DNA of 34,288 bases from DASVRZ01 sp038228695 (lineage in GTDB: Bacteria > Verrucomicrobiota > Verrucomicrobiia > Chthoniobacterales > DASVRZ01), in assembly GCA_038228695.1 (NCBI GenBank), contig JBBRPA010000040.1:1-34288 (forward strand). Direction: 5' to 3'. Below are positions 1 to 7,843 of the stretch, one piece after another. The position numbers and the translations under genes are program-made. Numbering within the stretch: position 1 is the stretch's first letter; each line of letters opens with the position of its first letter. The notes under the pieces are model-generated. The model was not told the DNA's origin. It ran no database searches and was given only the letters and a program-made list of their open reading frames with translations.

Positions 1-951
1 GCACAGCCCGACAACCCCCTCTTCGGCACTACATGCCCGGTTTCACCATCCTTCCTTCGTAGCTCCCTCGACGCACTTACGGACTGCTATGGTAAACTAT
101 TTTTCGACGATGACCAAACTGCGGAACTTGGGTTAGCAGCGGCGCCGACCGGCACGCCGCTGAGCATTCCCATTGTGGACAGCTACAATTCCGCCGACAC
201 AACGAACTATCCAGGGGGTCTTTACAGCAGCGCCCCGCGAAACGTAGCGACGGGAGTTGGCACCAATGCGACCGTTTATATTAATGCTCCCATTTCTACT
301 TTGGGCGGCAGCATTTACGGCAACGTGGAGACCAACAACGGCACGCTCACGAAGACGGCCAACCTCTACGGCACTGTTTCGAATAATGTTGTCCGGCCTA
401 TTATACCGGTGACCACCCCATCATGGGCAGTCACAGCTTCCAGTCCCGCTCCTTCATCGCTCACTGTGGGGACAAACTCGACGCCCTATTACGCCTCCTA
501 CACCTCGGCCAACGGTCTCACCGTCAATCTGCCTGCGGGCCAGACAGCGGTGGTGGTGAACCTCTATATTACGGGAGATGTTACTAACAGCATCACAGTG
601 GCCAGCGGGGTGACGTTGAAACTCTACTTTGCCGGAAACTTCAGCATGAAGGCTCGCGATATTACCAACTACAATAACAAACCTGCCAACCTGCAATTTT
701 ACGGGATCAATCCGCTCTCTGGCTCTCGCAGCTTCGATATCGGCTCCGGAAATCCCGGCTACCGGTATTTTTCACTCAATGCGCCCGCCTACGATTTCAG
801 TGTAAACGGGAATCCAGACTTCGTCGGATCGTGGATCGTAAAAACAGTCAGTGGCAATGGAAATACCTCTTGGCATTACGATGAAGCCCTCGGTACGGCT
901 GGCGATGCGGTAGGCTATACGAAGGCCTCGTGGGTCGAGGACGAACGGTAG
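1..951 (+). CDS. PilX/DUF7305-like secreted protein (5' end outside window)
   Basis: The frame is open from base 1 to the stop at 949-951, so the gene begins upstream and at least 316 residues are visible. The sequence is rich in Gly, Asn, Thr and Ser and has the repetitive small-residue pattern of a beta-solenoid. It contains the IVDSYNSAD segment and a C-terminal NGNTSWHYDEALG segment, which I recognise from PilX-like/DUF7305 proteins of Verrucomicrobiota and Planctomycetes linked to type IV pilus-like or secretion systems. No transmembrane segment is visible in the remaining part; one would be expected at the missing N-terminus. The precise role is unknown. The family assignment is from memory and moderate; secretion is inferred. 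A related tail fragment follows immediately downstream. Confidence 0.6.
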   Translation, partial: AQPDNPLFGTTCPVSPSFLRSSLDALTDCYGKLFFDDDQTAELGLAAAPTGTPLSIPIVDSYNSADTTNYPGGLYSSAPRNVATGVGTNATVYINAPISTLGGSIYGNVETNNGTLTKTANLYGTVSNNVVRPIIPVTTPSWAVTASSPAPSSLTVGTNSTPYYASYTSANGLTVNLPAGQTAVVVNLYITGDVTNSITVASGVTLKLYFAGNFSMKARDITNYNNKPANLQFYGINPLSGSRSFDIGSGNPGYRYFSLNAPAYDFSVNGNPDFVGSWIVKTVSGNGNTSWHYDEALGTAGDAVGYTKASWVEDER

Positions 952-954
952 GAG

Positions 955-1116
955 ATGTCAGCAGCAAGCTGCGCTTCCCTTTCAGCTTGTTGCTGGGTGT
1001 CTTCCGTAAAAATCAACGGCAATGGCACTTTCCACTCCGACGAGGCTATGGGTCCGGTGACCTCCGGGGGAAATAGTAGCTACGCAGTCGCCAGTTGGAT
1101 CGAAGATATCCGCTAA
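955..1116 (+). pseudogene. Degenerate copy of the preceding gene's C-terminal tail
   Basis: From base 1000 the frame reads SSVKINGNGTFHSDEAMG and ends ASWIEDIR before the TAA at 1114-1116. The preceding protein ends with VSGNGNTSWHYDEALG and ASWVEDER at the same spacing, so this is a paralogous tail of about 38 codons. It is in the same frame as the upstream gene, after its stop. An ATG at 955 would give a 53-residue product whose first 15 residues come from the hairpin at 958-996 (Cys- and Ser-rich, unlike the family). I therefore regard it as the remains of a duplicated gene whose front was lost, not as a functional gene. Confidence 0.6.
958..996. repeat. REP-like hairpin, 13-bp stem
   Basis: Bases 959-971 pair with 983-995 over 13 positions, one of them a G-T wobble, around an 11-base loop. 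The arms read CAGCAAGCTG and CAGCTTGTTGCTG. No T-run follows, so it is more likely a dispersed palindrome than an intrinsic terminator, although it lies 7 bp after a stop codon. Confidence 0.55.
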
Positions 1117-1203
1117 ACTTTTTTGGATCGTAGGAATTTGTGGCCCACTAGCCGATCTTTCGCTCTCCGTTTTGGGGCGGAACCATTGCCCCCGCGCTAC
1201 CCG

Positions 1204-1389
1204 TTAATCCACCCAGAGCACGGGTTTTCCCTCGGGCTTTAATTGGTGCGAATGGCGTCGATTGATTTTTCCCTTCTCCCGGTGTTTGCGGATTTCATCG
1301 ATCGGCCGTTTCCGGAGGATGTGATGCAAAAAAAAACCGCATCCCCAGAGGAGGGCAAGCAGTATCCCAACTAACCAAAAAATTTGCAT
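1204..1389 (-). CDS. Small single-pass membrane protein, unknown function
   Basis: A 61-residue open frame begins at the ATG at 1389. Residues 4-23 form one hydrophobic segment and the rest is a highly basic tail rich in Arg, Lys and His, ending KPVLWVD. This is the usual design of a small inner-membrane protein with a cytoplasmic basic tail. I recognise no family. It lies alone between the pilus-like gene and the ABC1 kinase operon, with no strong ribosome binding site. It is supported only by a coherent hydrophobic/basic layout, so it could be spurious. Confidence 0.4.
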   Translation of the reverse strand: MQIFWLVGILLALLWGCGFFLHHILRKRPIDEIRKHREKGKINRRHSHQLKPEGKPVLWVD

Positions 1390-1533
1390 AAGATTTTCCC
1401 GGAAGGGAACACGATTTTGGTGGGGGCCTTTGTTACCTTGTCCGAAAAAACCGTTTAAGCAACCTAATTCTCTTCCCCGGAGTGGAAGCGGTCGGTAGTT
1501 GCGCCAAAATCCTCAAGAATACACCGGAGCGCC

Positions 1534-2823
1534 CTATCCTGGCATCCGAGTGCGGACGCGGGCCCGGAGGCGCGCGAGCAGGCTGTAGAGGCCGAAGTAG
1601 GCGCGGTTGGTGTAGATGCCGTGAACGGAGCCGCGGGCGCCCTCCATTTTTCTGAGATCGCTCATTTGCCGGCTGTCCTCGCCAATCGCGTAAATCTCGC
1701 GCATGAAACTCGCATCGCCAAAATCAAATTCGCCGTCGCGGAACGGACGTCCGAGAATGGCGATCGATTCGCGGCAAAGCGTGATCACTTTTTCCCGCAG
1801 CTCGGGGCTGTCGCTGGGTCGCAGCACTTCGAGATCGGCGAGCGATTCCTCCAGCAGGGTGCGATTTTCTAACATCGAGGGATCGAGAAAACGAAAGTGT
1901 CGTCGATGGAAATCCGGCTCGATTTTTTTCGTGCAACCGAAGTCGATCACCCAGAGTTGGTCGTCGCGAATCAGGAAATTCCCCGGGTGCGGGTCGGCGT
2001 GGAAAAGGTGCAGGGTGTGAATCTGATACTCGTAAAAATCCCAGAGCGCCTGGCCGATGCGATCGCGTGACGCCTGCGGCGCGTCGGAATCGGCAAACCG
2101 ATCGAGCGGAAGGCCGTCGATCCAATCCGATGTGAGGATGCGGGCGGAGGAATACTCGGAGTAATAAGCCGGGAAACGGACGTTGGTGAGCTGGGCGCAA
2201 AGGCGGGAGAGTTCGATGGAGCGTGCGAGTTCGAGGGCGTAATCGGTTTCCTCAAGCAGACGTTGCTCGACCTCGGCGATGTAGGGAGCGACTTGGTTTT
2301 CGCTCAAGCCCATGATTTGCAGCGCGACAGGTTTGATGAAACGAAGATCGCTCTGGAGGCTTTCGGCGACGCCCGGGTATTGCACTTTGACCGCGAAACT
2401 GCGTCCGCCCAGAGTGGCGCGGTGGACCTGCCCAATGCTGGCCCCCTGCACCGCCGATTGGGTGAAGGTGTCGAATATTTCCGTAGGCGATTTTCCGAAT
2501 TCGCGCCGGAAAGTTCGCGCTACGAGCGGGTAGGAGAGAGGCGGGGCGGAGTATTGGGCTTGGGCAAACTCGCGGGCGTAGGCGGGCGGGAGGAGATTTT
2601 GATCGATCGAAAGCATTTGCGCGAGCTTGAGCGGGCCGCCTTTTAACCGGCTGAAAGTGTCGTAAACCGCGCTGGCGTTTTGCTCGTGGAGCCCAGCTAC
2701 GTCACCGCCTCCGAGGGCGCGCTGCCCGTAGTGTTTTAGATAATTCAGGCCCACCTTCGCCCCGGCTCCAGTGAGGGCGGCGATGCGGGAAAGGCGGGTG
2801 CTGGGAATGCTATCTTGCTCCAT
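1534..2823 (-). CDS. ABC1/AarF/UbiB-family atypical kinase
   Basis: The protein has 429 residues. It carries the family signature: KGGPLKLAQ near residue 61 (KxGQ-like region), QGASIGQVH at 126-134 replacing the glycine-rich loop, AVKVQ with the presumed ATP lysine at about 146, EETDYALELAR at 191-201, HADPHPGN at 275-282 and IDFG at 293-296. Family members (UbiB, Coq8/ADCK) have ATPase/kinase-like activity and support ubiquinone or other isoprenoid-lipid metabolism. Unlike E. coli UbiB, no C-terminal membrane helices are evident. Its ATG directly abuts the TAG of the upstream TetR-fold gene, with a lipocalin gene before that, so the three are likely co-transcribed. The lipid substrate is unknown; family membership is very secure. 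Confidence 0.9.
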   Translation of the reverse strand: MEQDSIPSTRLSRIAALTGAGAKVGLNYLKHYGQRALGGGDVAGLHEQNASAVYDTFSRLKGGPLKLAQMLSIDQNLLPPAYAREFAQAQYSAPPLSYPLVARTFRREFGKSPTEIFDTFTQSAVQGASIGQVHRATLGGRSFAVKVQYPGVAESLQSDLRFIKPVALQIMGLSENQVAPYIAEVEQRLLEETDYALELARSIELSRLCAQLTNVRFPAYYSEYSSARILTSDWIDGLPLDRFADSDAPQASRDRIGQALWDFYEYQIHTLHLFHADPHPGNFLIRDDQLWVIDFGCTKKIEPDFHRRHFRFLDPSMLENRTLLEESLADLEVLRPSDSPELREKVITLCRESIAILGRPFRDGEFDFGDASFMREIYAIGEDSRQMSDLRKMEGARGSVHGIYTNRAYFGLYSLLARLRARVRTRMPG

Positions 2824-3471
2824 CTAGCGATCGCGGCTCGGAACGAGGAAACGGGCCAGATCGAAAGCGGAATCGATCGCTTGGGTGTGGAGGAGATCGA
2901 AGGACAGCGCGGTCGTTTTTTCGATGAATGCATCGGTTCGCTCGAAGCTAGGACTGGTGTCGCGCAGATGAAATTGAATGACCGTGCGGAAGGCGGTGAG
3001 GAAAGCGTCGGGATAGATCCGTGTTAGGACGCCCCGGCCAGCAATCTCGCCCGTGGACCGTCCGTGGGCGATGATGGATTTAGCAAACTCACGAAAGCGA
3101 CGGTTGAAGCCGTCGAGCCAGGGCGGGCTTTGCAAAGGGTTGAGCGGGCCGAAGCGCGTCAGGAGCACGGAGCGCAGGTCGAGGGAGTGTTCGGCCCAAG
3201 CAAACAGAAACGTCAGCAGACGCTGCCGGGCGGTAAAACCAGTCCATTCCGAGCCCGACTCGACAGACTGAATGACGTGATCGATCTGCGCGCGCCAAAC
3301 TTCGCTCTCAAGAACATCGAGCGAGGAAAAATTTTCGAAAAATTCGCGCTCAGAGAGGCCGAGATCCGAGGTAAATTTCCAGACGGAGTCGGGACGATGG
3401 CCCGTTTCTCGGAGTTGCCGGAGATAGGCGTCTAACAACCGCTGACGCGGCGGGCGTATTTCTTCGTCCAT
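2824..3471 (-). CDS. TetR-fold protein next to ABC1 kinase
   Basis: The protein has 215 residues. Residues about 8-60 fit a TetR N-terminal three-helix bundle (a first helix with RLLDAYLRQL, then FTSDLGLSEREFFENFSSLDVLESEVW). The usual small residue and Tyr of the recognition helix are replaced (EREFFENF). The remainder is helical, as in a TetR ligand-binding domain. It is 4 bp after the lipocalin stop and abuts the ABC1 kinase start, so it is translated in a tight operon. It may be a repressor of this operon. It could also be a non-DNA-binding TetR-fold lipid binder like eukaryotic COQ9, which works alongside the ABC1 kinase COQ8; that alternative is inference only. Confidence 0.7.
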   Translation of the reverse strand: MDEEIRPPRQRLLDAYLRQLRETGHRPDSVWKFTSDLGLSEREFFENFSSLDVLESEVWRAQIDHVIQSVESGSEWTGFTARQRLLTFLFAWAEHSLDLRSVLLTRFGPLNPLQSPPWLDGFNRRFREFAKSIIAHGRSTGEIAGRGVLTRIYPDAFLTAFRTVIQFHLRDTSPSFERTDAFIEKTTALSFDLLHTQAIDSAFDLARFLVPSRDR

Positions 3472-3475
3472 CCGA

Positions 3476-4045
3476 TCAGGACTGTGGCGGAACTTGGGGG
3501 ACTTTGACGAAGCGTTTGGAATCGTATCCCATCGCGTCGAGGCGTTTCAAAATGGCTTGGTAGGTGGCGTCAGGCAGAGTTTTCTCCCGGGCCATGATCC
3601 AGCCATAATTTTTCGAGGGATGGCCGACGACGGTCCACTGGTAGTCGGGATCCAGATCGAGGATGAGATATTTCACCGTGATCAAACCGAAAAAACGGAT
3701 GCGCCACTCGGCGTTGGTTTCTCGGTTGTGGACGAACGCTTTGGCGGAAATTTTCTGCTGGGGCGCGGCAAACGATTTTTTGCGGAAAGCGAACCCGTTA
3801 AAAATGGAGCCGTCGGGATTGAGGCGATAGGTCTCGATCGAATCGAAGCAATCTTTTTCCGCGAAGTAGGGGATGTTAGCAATCACGCGCCAATCGCCCA
3901 TGTAACGGGGGAGATCAACATGGGAGACAGTGGGCAGGGCCGATTTTGACATGGTTTTGGTTTTGCAGGATTGGGTCGTGCAGCACGCGGTGAAAGTAAG
4001 AAGAACAAAGAGGGCCTTGGAAAGGCGAAAGAAAAGAGAAGACAT
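3476..4045 (-). CDS. Blc-like lipocalin, probable lipoprotein
   Basis: The protein has 189 residues. The N-terminus is a signal peptide with a hydrophobic core at residues 9-20 and Cys21/Cys22, consistent with lipid attachment although the -3 position is Phe and not the usual Leu. The lipocalin GxW motif is present as YMGDW at about residues 48-52, and later segments (TVVGHPSKNYGWIMARE) match the Blc/apolipoprotein D-like bacterial group. These proteins bind fatty acids or lysophospholipids at the outer membrane. It is first in the operon with the TetR-fold and ABC1 kinase genes, which points to a shared lipid-related task. It is divergent from the SDR gene at 4146, with about 100 bp between them for promoters. 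Confidence 0.8.
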   Translation of the reverse strand: MSSLFFRLSKALFVLLTFTACCTTQSCKTKTMSKSALPTVSHVDLPRYMGDWRVIANIPYFAEKDCFDSIETYRLNPDGSIFNGFAFRKKSFAAPQQKISAKAFVHNRETNAEWRIRFFGLITVKYLILDLDPDYQWTVVGHPSKNYGWIMAREKTLPDATYQAILKRLDAMGYDSKRFVKVPQVPPQS

Positions 4046-4145
4046 CCATTCAAATACGCCAATCGACGGGAGATGGGACGCATTTTTGCAAGGGCGCTGT
4101 GCCGATCTGATGGTGCAACTGGTCCAAAGCTGCTAACGTTTTTCC

Positions 4146-4865
4146 ATGAAGACACCATCCGAAAAAGGCGAAACGATGTTGATTACAGGGGCAAACCGCG
4201 GAATCGGGCTGGCCCTAGCCGAAGAATCCCTCTTGCTGGGCTACCAAGTCATCGCAACGGCGCGTCATCCCGAACGCGCGACAGATTTGCAAGCGCTGCA
4301 AACAAGACACCCCGGGCGCCTCGACTTGCTCCCGCTCGAGATCAACTCCGACGACTCCGTCCGCACGCTGGCGAACGCCGTCGGGGAGATCGACATCCTC
4401 GTCAACAACGCGGCCGTTTTCCCCGAAGAAGGCGAGGAAACGGTGGATCAATGGCAGATGGCGCACCTTACCGAGGCTTTCCAGACCAACGTCGTCGGGG
4501 TGGCGCGCGTCACCCAAGCTCTGCTCGGCCACCTGCGCCGGTCTGCCGCGGCTCGCGTGGTGAATATTTCCTCCACGGCCGGTTCGATCTCGGGCAAGCA
4601 CTCGCATTTTTACTACGCTTACTCCACTTCGAAAGCGGCGCTTAATATGATGACCCGGGCGATGGCGTTCGATTTGAAAAATCACGGGATCACGGTGGTC
4701 GCGGTCACGCCGGGCTGGGTTCGAACCGAGATGGGTGGCGCAGATGCAAACCTGTCGCCGGAGGAATCGGCCGGAGCGATTGCGAGGATGATCGGGAGAT
4801 TGACAGACGACGACGCGGGGCATTTTCTCGAACGCGATGGAAGTCCCTGTCAATATGCTTGGTAA
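4146..4865 (+). CDS. Short-chain dehydrogenase/reductase
   Basis: The protein has 239 residues, typical of a classical SDR. The cofactor loop TGANRGIG is at 14-21, NNAA at 87-90, a catalytic serine at about 143 (NISSTAG) and the YxxxK pair at Tyr159/Lys163. The ATAR after the second strand suggests NADP(H) preference, which is inference. Closest in style to the C-factor/carbonyl reductase-like SDRs; the substrate cannot be told. The start ATG at 4146 follows the divergent lipocalin promoter region; an internal ATG (MLITGANRG) at 4176 is possible but leaves no room before the first strand. Its end overlaps the M23 peptidase start. Confidence 0.85.
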   Translation: MKTPSEKGETMLITGANRGIGLALAEESLLLGYQVIATARHPERATDLQALQTRHPGRLDLLPLEINSDDSVRTLANAVGEIDILVNNAAVFPEEGEETVDQWQMAHLTEAFQTNVVGVARVTQALLGHLRRSAAARVVNISSTAGSISGKHSHFYYAYSTSKAALNMMTRAMAFDLKNHGITVVAVTPGWVRTEMGGADANLSPEESAGAIARMIGRLTDDDAGHFLERDGSPCQYAW

Positions 4866-5559
4866 CGAAACTGGGAACGCCCCGAGCCCGCGCGGCGTCC
4901 GGTGGGCCACGCGGTTGCTGGCTGGGCTGGCCGTTTTGCTCGTAGCGGCGGGTGGATGGCTCTGGCTCCAGCCCGTGCCGCCCGCAGGGCACCCAGATCC
5001 ACGTTTTTGGCCGGTCGATGCGTTGACACTCGCCACGTTACCCCTCGCCACGCGTTTCGACATGCCGATGGGCAGCGAACACGGGGCACTCACTTACAAC
5101 GCGCAGCCCTTCACCGAAAACAATCACCTTGGCGACGATCTAAACGGCATCGGCGGCGAAAACACCGATCTAGGCGATCCGGTTTATTCCATCGCCAACG
5201 GTCAGGTGATTTACGCGGACTGGCCGGCTGATGGCTGGGGCAACATGCTCCTCGTCATGATCGCTTTCGAGGAAAACGGCGAACGCCATTACGTCCAAGC
5301 CTGCTACGCGCACTTGGATTCGATTGAGGTCGCCGAGGGGGAAATCGTTCGGCGCGGTCAAAAAATCGGCACTGTCGGGACCGCAGGCGGAAAATACCTC
5401 GCCCACCTTCACTTCGAACTGCGGAAATTCATTACGCCTTTCATCGGCTCCGGTTATCGGCCCGATCCTTCCGGCTGGGTGAATCCCTCCGAATTTGTCC
5501 GTCAGCATCGCGGTGCCCCGGACTCGGACCTGCGCTTGGAACCTGCTCTGGCCCCGTAA
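4855..5559 (+). CDS. M23-family peptidase, membrane-anchored
   Basis: Starting from the ATG at 4855, which overlaps the SDR stop, the protein has 234 residues. Residues 18-38 form a single membrane anchor or signal peptide. The LytM/M23 zinc ligands are all visible: His91 and Asp95 in NHLGDD, the AHLD around 152-155, and HLH at 184-186. M23 enzymes cut peptidoglycan cross-bridges or stems, so it should act in the periplasm on the cell wall. An in-frame ATG at 4837 would only add six residues inside the SDR gene. The stop codon at 5557-5559 merges with the A-run that forms the terminator of the convergent SRP RNA gene. Confidence 0.85.
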   Translation: MLGNETGNAPSPRGVRWATRLLAGLAVLLVAAGGWLWLQPVPPAGHPDPRFWPVDALTLATLPLATRFDMPMGSEHGALTYNAQPFTENNHLGDDLNGIGGENTDLGDPVYSIANGQVIYADWPADGWGNMLLVMIAFEENGERHYVQACYAHLDSIEVAEGEIVRRGQKIGTVGTAGGKYLAHLHFELRKFITPFIGSGYRPDPSGWVNPSEFVRQHRGAPDSDLRLEPALAP

Positions 5560-5564
5560 AAAAA
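5558..5564 (-). terminator. T-run ending the SRP RNA
   Basis: Seven A residues on the plus strand give a run of T on the minus strand directly after the closing helix of the SRP RNA, so the RNA hairpin itself can act as intrinsic terminator. The run overlaps the TAA stop of the convergent M23 gene. Confidence 0.6.
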
Positions 5565-5657
5565 TACCAGGGAGCTACGACAAGGAGAAGCTGGCTACCG
5601 TTGCTGCATTCCTGCCCTGGCGGGGTTTGCCGGTTCTCAATCCGCAGTCCCTGGCAG
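5563..5657 (-). ncRNA. ffs: Small bacterial signal recognition particle RNA
   Basis: Read on the minus strand, the region holds the conserved SRP domain IV: GCCAGG, GCA, a GGAA tetraloop, UGC, then AGCAAC, matching the Ffh-binding motif of 4.5S RNA. It sits in a long imperfect hairpin: CCAGGGA (5654-5648) pairs exactly with UCCCUGG (5573-5567) at the ends, with further CCG/CGG and GGC/GCC pairs inside. About 95 nt is the normal size for the short bacterial type. A TTGCCG/TACCTT promoter lies upstream and a T-run follows. The RNA joins Ffh to target membrane proteins to the Sec translocon. Exact ends are estimates. Confidence 0.88.
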
Positions 5658-5661
5658 GCGA

Positions 5662-5689
5662 AAGGTAGGGAAAACGCGAGGATCGGCAA
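5662..5689 (-). promoter_or_regulatory. Promoter of the SRP RNA gene
   Basis: On the minus strand TTGCCG (5689-5684) and TACCTT (5667-5662) are separated by 16 bp, a good sigma70-type pair. The -10 box ends about 7 bp before the estimated RNA 5' end. Confidence 0.55.
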
Positions 5690-5722
5690 CCGTTTTCTGA
5701 AAAAATACCCCCGAGATCACAC

Positions 5723-5785
5723 GTTGAAAAAAATTCCTCGCTTAAAAATAAATTTCCTCTATAAAACTTCCTGCTTCACTATAAG
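5723..5785 (+). promoter_or_regulatory. AT-rich promoter region of the coiled-coil gene
   Basis: This leader is clearly AT-richer than its surroundings and holds several sigma70-like boxes (TTGAAA at 5724, TATAAA at 5760, TATAAG at 5780), none forming one decisive pair. It lies between the SRP RNA promoter, which faces away, and the gene at 5815. Confidence 0.35.
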
Positions 5786-5814
5786 TTACACCGTCCTTCC
5801 ACCCCAGTCCTTCC

Positions 5815-6600
5815 ATGCCCAATATCCTTCTTATCCTTTCCGTCGTTTTCATGCTCGGCTCCGCCGTCCTTGGTTTCATGAATAAAACCAAGCTCGATAG
5901 CACTCTGGTCGAAAAAGAAAACGCCATCAAGGCCACCGCTACTGCCAACCAAGAGACGGCTACCGCTAAAAAATCGCTTAAAGAAACCGGCGAAAAACTT
6001 GTGGCTGTGACCGCCAAAGTCACGGAAATGGAGCAGACTCTTTCCGCTAAGGAAGCCGAAGTTGCCAAAGCTGCAGCCGACGTGACGAACCTGACTGCCC
6101 AACTCACCGACAAAACCGCTGCGCTCGATGCTGCCAATGCCGAGAAGGAAAGATTGATGGCAGCCGCCACCACCGCCCCTACGAGCGATGCCGCGCCTGC
6201 GACGGATAACTCCGCTGCGATTACCGAACTCACCGCCCAGATCGAAGCGTTGAAGAGCGAAAAACAAATTATCGGGGACAAACTCGTGGCCGCCGAAGCC
6301 AAGTCCACCGAACTCGCGGATATCGTCTCCAAAGCCAAAAACGCCATCATGGCCAAGGGCTTGGAAGGACAGATCGTCGCAGTCAATCAAGCTTGGGGCT
6401 TCGTTGTCCTCAACCTCGGCGATCGCAGCGGAGTGGTTAACAATGCGGAAATGGTCGTCATGCGCGACGGCGATCGCATCGGGAAGATCAAAATTACCTC
6501 GGTCGAGCCTTCCAACTCTATCGCCAATATTCTCTCCGCCTCAGTCTCCGATGGCCAACGCGTCCTTCCTGGGGATCGCGTGATCTACTCCGGCAACTAG
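5815..6600 (+). CDS. Membrane-anchored coiled-coil protein, unknown function
   Basis: The protein has 261 residues. Residues 4-21 form an N-terminal membrane anchor. About 28-125 is an Ala/Lys/Glu/Thr-rich coiled coil with heptad-like spacing, followed by a Thr/Ala/Pro linker and a second coil at about 135-175. The last 85 residues form a compact beta-rich domain (VNQAWGFVVLNLGDRSGV, later GDRVIYSG) like the small barrel domains at the end of some cell-envelope coiled-coil proteins. I do not recognise a named family. Such a layout suits a periplasmic spacer or scaffold. A small lipoprotein gene and a GT9 gene follow on the same strand, so an envelope role is likely but inferred. Confidence 0.7.
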   Translation: MPNILLILSVVFMLGSAVLGFMNKTKLDSTLVEKENAIKATATANQETATAKKSLKETGEKLVAVTAKVTEMEQTLSAKEAEVAKAAADVTNLTAQLTDKTAALDAANAEKERLMAAATTAPTSDAAPATDNSAAITELTAQIEALKSEKQIIGDKLVAAEAKSTELADIVSKAKNAIMAKGLEGQIVAVNQAWGFVVLNLGDRSGVVNNAEMVVMRDGDRIGKIKITSVEPSNSIANILSASVSDGQRVLPGDRVIYSGN

Positions 6601-6613
6601 ACCTCCTTTGCCC

Positions 6614-6820
6614 ATGCGCGAAAAAGCCGGAATCTTTGCTCTTTTGCTAATCACAGCCGCGGCTAGTGGACTTTGTTCCTGCTCGGCGGTGCCGGCGAAA
6701 AGTCCGCAACAAACCCCTGCCTTTGGCGAGCCTGTCAGCACAATTCCGTGGAATCAACCTCAGCGCTGGGAAGGCGGCGGGGCTGGCTTCAACGCCCTCC
6801 GTAACGGCGAGGATAATTAG
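6614..6820 (+). CDS. Small predicted lipoprotein
   Basis: From the ATG at 6614 the product has 68 residues. A basic start (MREK), a hydrophobic core at about 6-20 and a cysteine pair in LCSCSAV form a plausible lipoprotein signal peptide; the mature part is a short Pro/Gln/Gly-rich peptide. A TTG two codons upstream is the only longer start. It begins 13 bp after the coiled-coil gene and 56 bp before the GT9 gene, which suggests a common transcript. No family is recognised. Confidence 0.5.
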   Translation: MREKAGIFALLLITAAASGLCSCSAVPAKSPQQTPAFGEPVSTIPWNQPQRWEGGGAGFNALRNGEDN

Positions 6821-6876
6821 TCGCGTCGCCGGCTCAAACTCGGCGTAAACCGAGCCCAAATCAAAGCGGGAAAACC

Positions 6877-7806
6877 ATGGCCGGAAGAATACTTGTCATC
6901 CGTGGCGGGGCCATCGGTGATTTCATTCTAACCTTGCCGGCGATTGGTTTGATTCGGCAAAATCTGCCCGACGTGCGGATCGAAATTCTCGGTTATCCGT
7001 CGGTCACCCCGCTCGCGCTCAGCCCGAATTACGCCGATGCCGTTCACTCGATCGAATACGCGCCACTCGCCGGATTTTTCAGCCGGAAGCCTAATCTGGA
7101 CTCTGACATGTCAGCTTTTTTCTCCGGTTTTCAGCAGGTGATCAGTTACCTTTACGATCCGGACGCAATCTTCGAGAATAATCTGCGTGCGGCTGGAGTG
7201 AAAAATCTCCTGACCGGGCCAGGCAAGCTCGGTGACGATATTCACGCGGTCCATCAACTGGCCAGGCCTCTCGAGAACCTGGCGTTTTTTTTGGAAGACA
7301 CGTCAGCAAAATACGAGGAGCTGGAATCGGACCGTTTGGCGGTCGATGCCGTTCTGCAAAATCTTCCTTCGCCATTTGTCGCGATCCATCCCGGCAGCGG
7401 CGGGAAGAAAAAAATCTGGCCAGTGGAAAACTGGCGACAAGTCATCAAGTTATTGCTCGCCGAAGGAAAGTCGGTCGTGCTCGTCGGCGGGGAGGCCGAT
7501 CGGGAAAATCTGGCTTCGCTGGAGGCTGATTTCCGCATTCCGGTTATCGAAAATCTTCCGTTGCGAACCTTGGGTGCGTTGCTTTCCCGGAGTGAGTTGT
7601 TTCTCGGACACGACAGCGGGATTTCGCATTTAGCGGCGGCGACCGGGGTGCCGTGTCTGCTCTTGTTCGGACCGACCGATCCCGAAATTTGGGCGCCGCT
7701 GAATCCCAATGTGCGCGTCGTCCTCTCCACCGACGGCACCATGGACGGCATCACACCGGAGTCCGTTGGAACCGAATTGAAAAAAGTTTTCTCTCGGGTG
7801 GGGTAG
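6877..7806 (+). CDS. Glycosyltransferase family 9 (heptosyltransferase-like)
   Basis: The protein has 309 residues, a little shorter than WaaC/WaaF. It starts with the family pattern ILVIRGGAIGDFILTLPAI. The second Rossmann domain shows AIHPGSGGKKKIWPVENW, the VVLVGGEAD strand, and HDSGISHLAAATGVPCLLLFGPTDP, which is the nucleotide-sugar binding region of GT9. GT9 enzymes add heptose or related sugars to the LPS inner core from ADP-sugars at the inner face of the membrane. The acceptor cannot be predicted. It is convergent with fabD, the two stop codons being 31 bp apart. Confidence 0.85.
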   Translation: MAGRILVIRGGAIGDFILTLPAIGLIRQNLPDVRIEILGYPSVTPLALSPNYADAVHSIEYAPLAGFFSRKPNLDSDMSAFFSGFQQVISYLYDPDAIFENNLRAAGVKNLLTGPGKLGDDIHAVHQLARPLENLAFFLEDTSAKYEELESDRLAVDAVLQNLPSPFVAIHPGSGGKKKIWPVENWRQVIKLLLAEGKSVVLVGGEADRENLASLEADFRIPVIENLPLRTLGALLSRSELFLGHDSGISHLAAATGVPCLLLFGPTDPEIWAPLNPNVRVVLSTDGTMDGITPESVGTELKKVFSRVG

Positions 7807-7843
7807 CCAGTCTAGCTGCCGGATCCGACGGTTCGCCCTACCC
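7800..7843. terminator. Possible bidirectional terminator between GT9 and fabD
   Basis: GGGTAG at the end of the glycosyltransferase gene and CTACCC at the end of fabD are inverted repeats, with a second smaller inverted segment (CCGGA/TCCG) in between. Both stop codons lie in the outer stem. No T-run is present, so the terminator function is uncertain. Confidence 0.3.
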
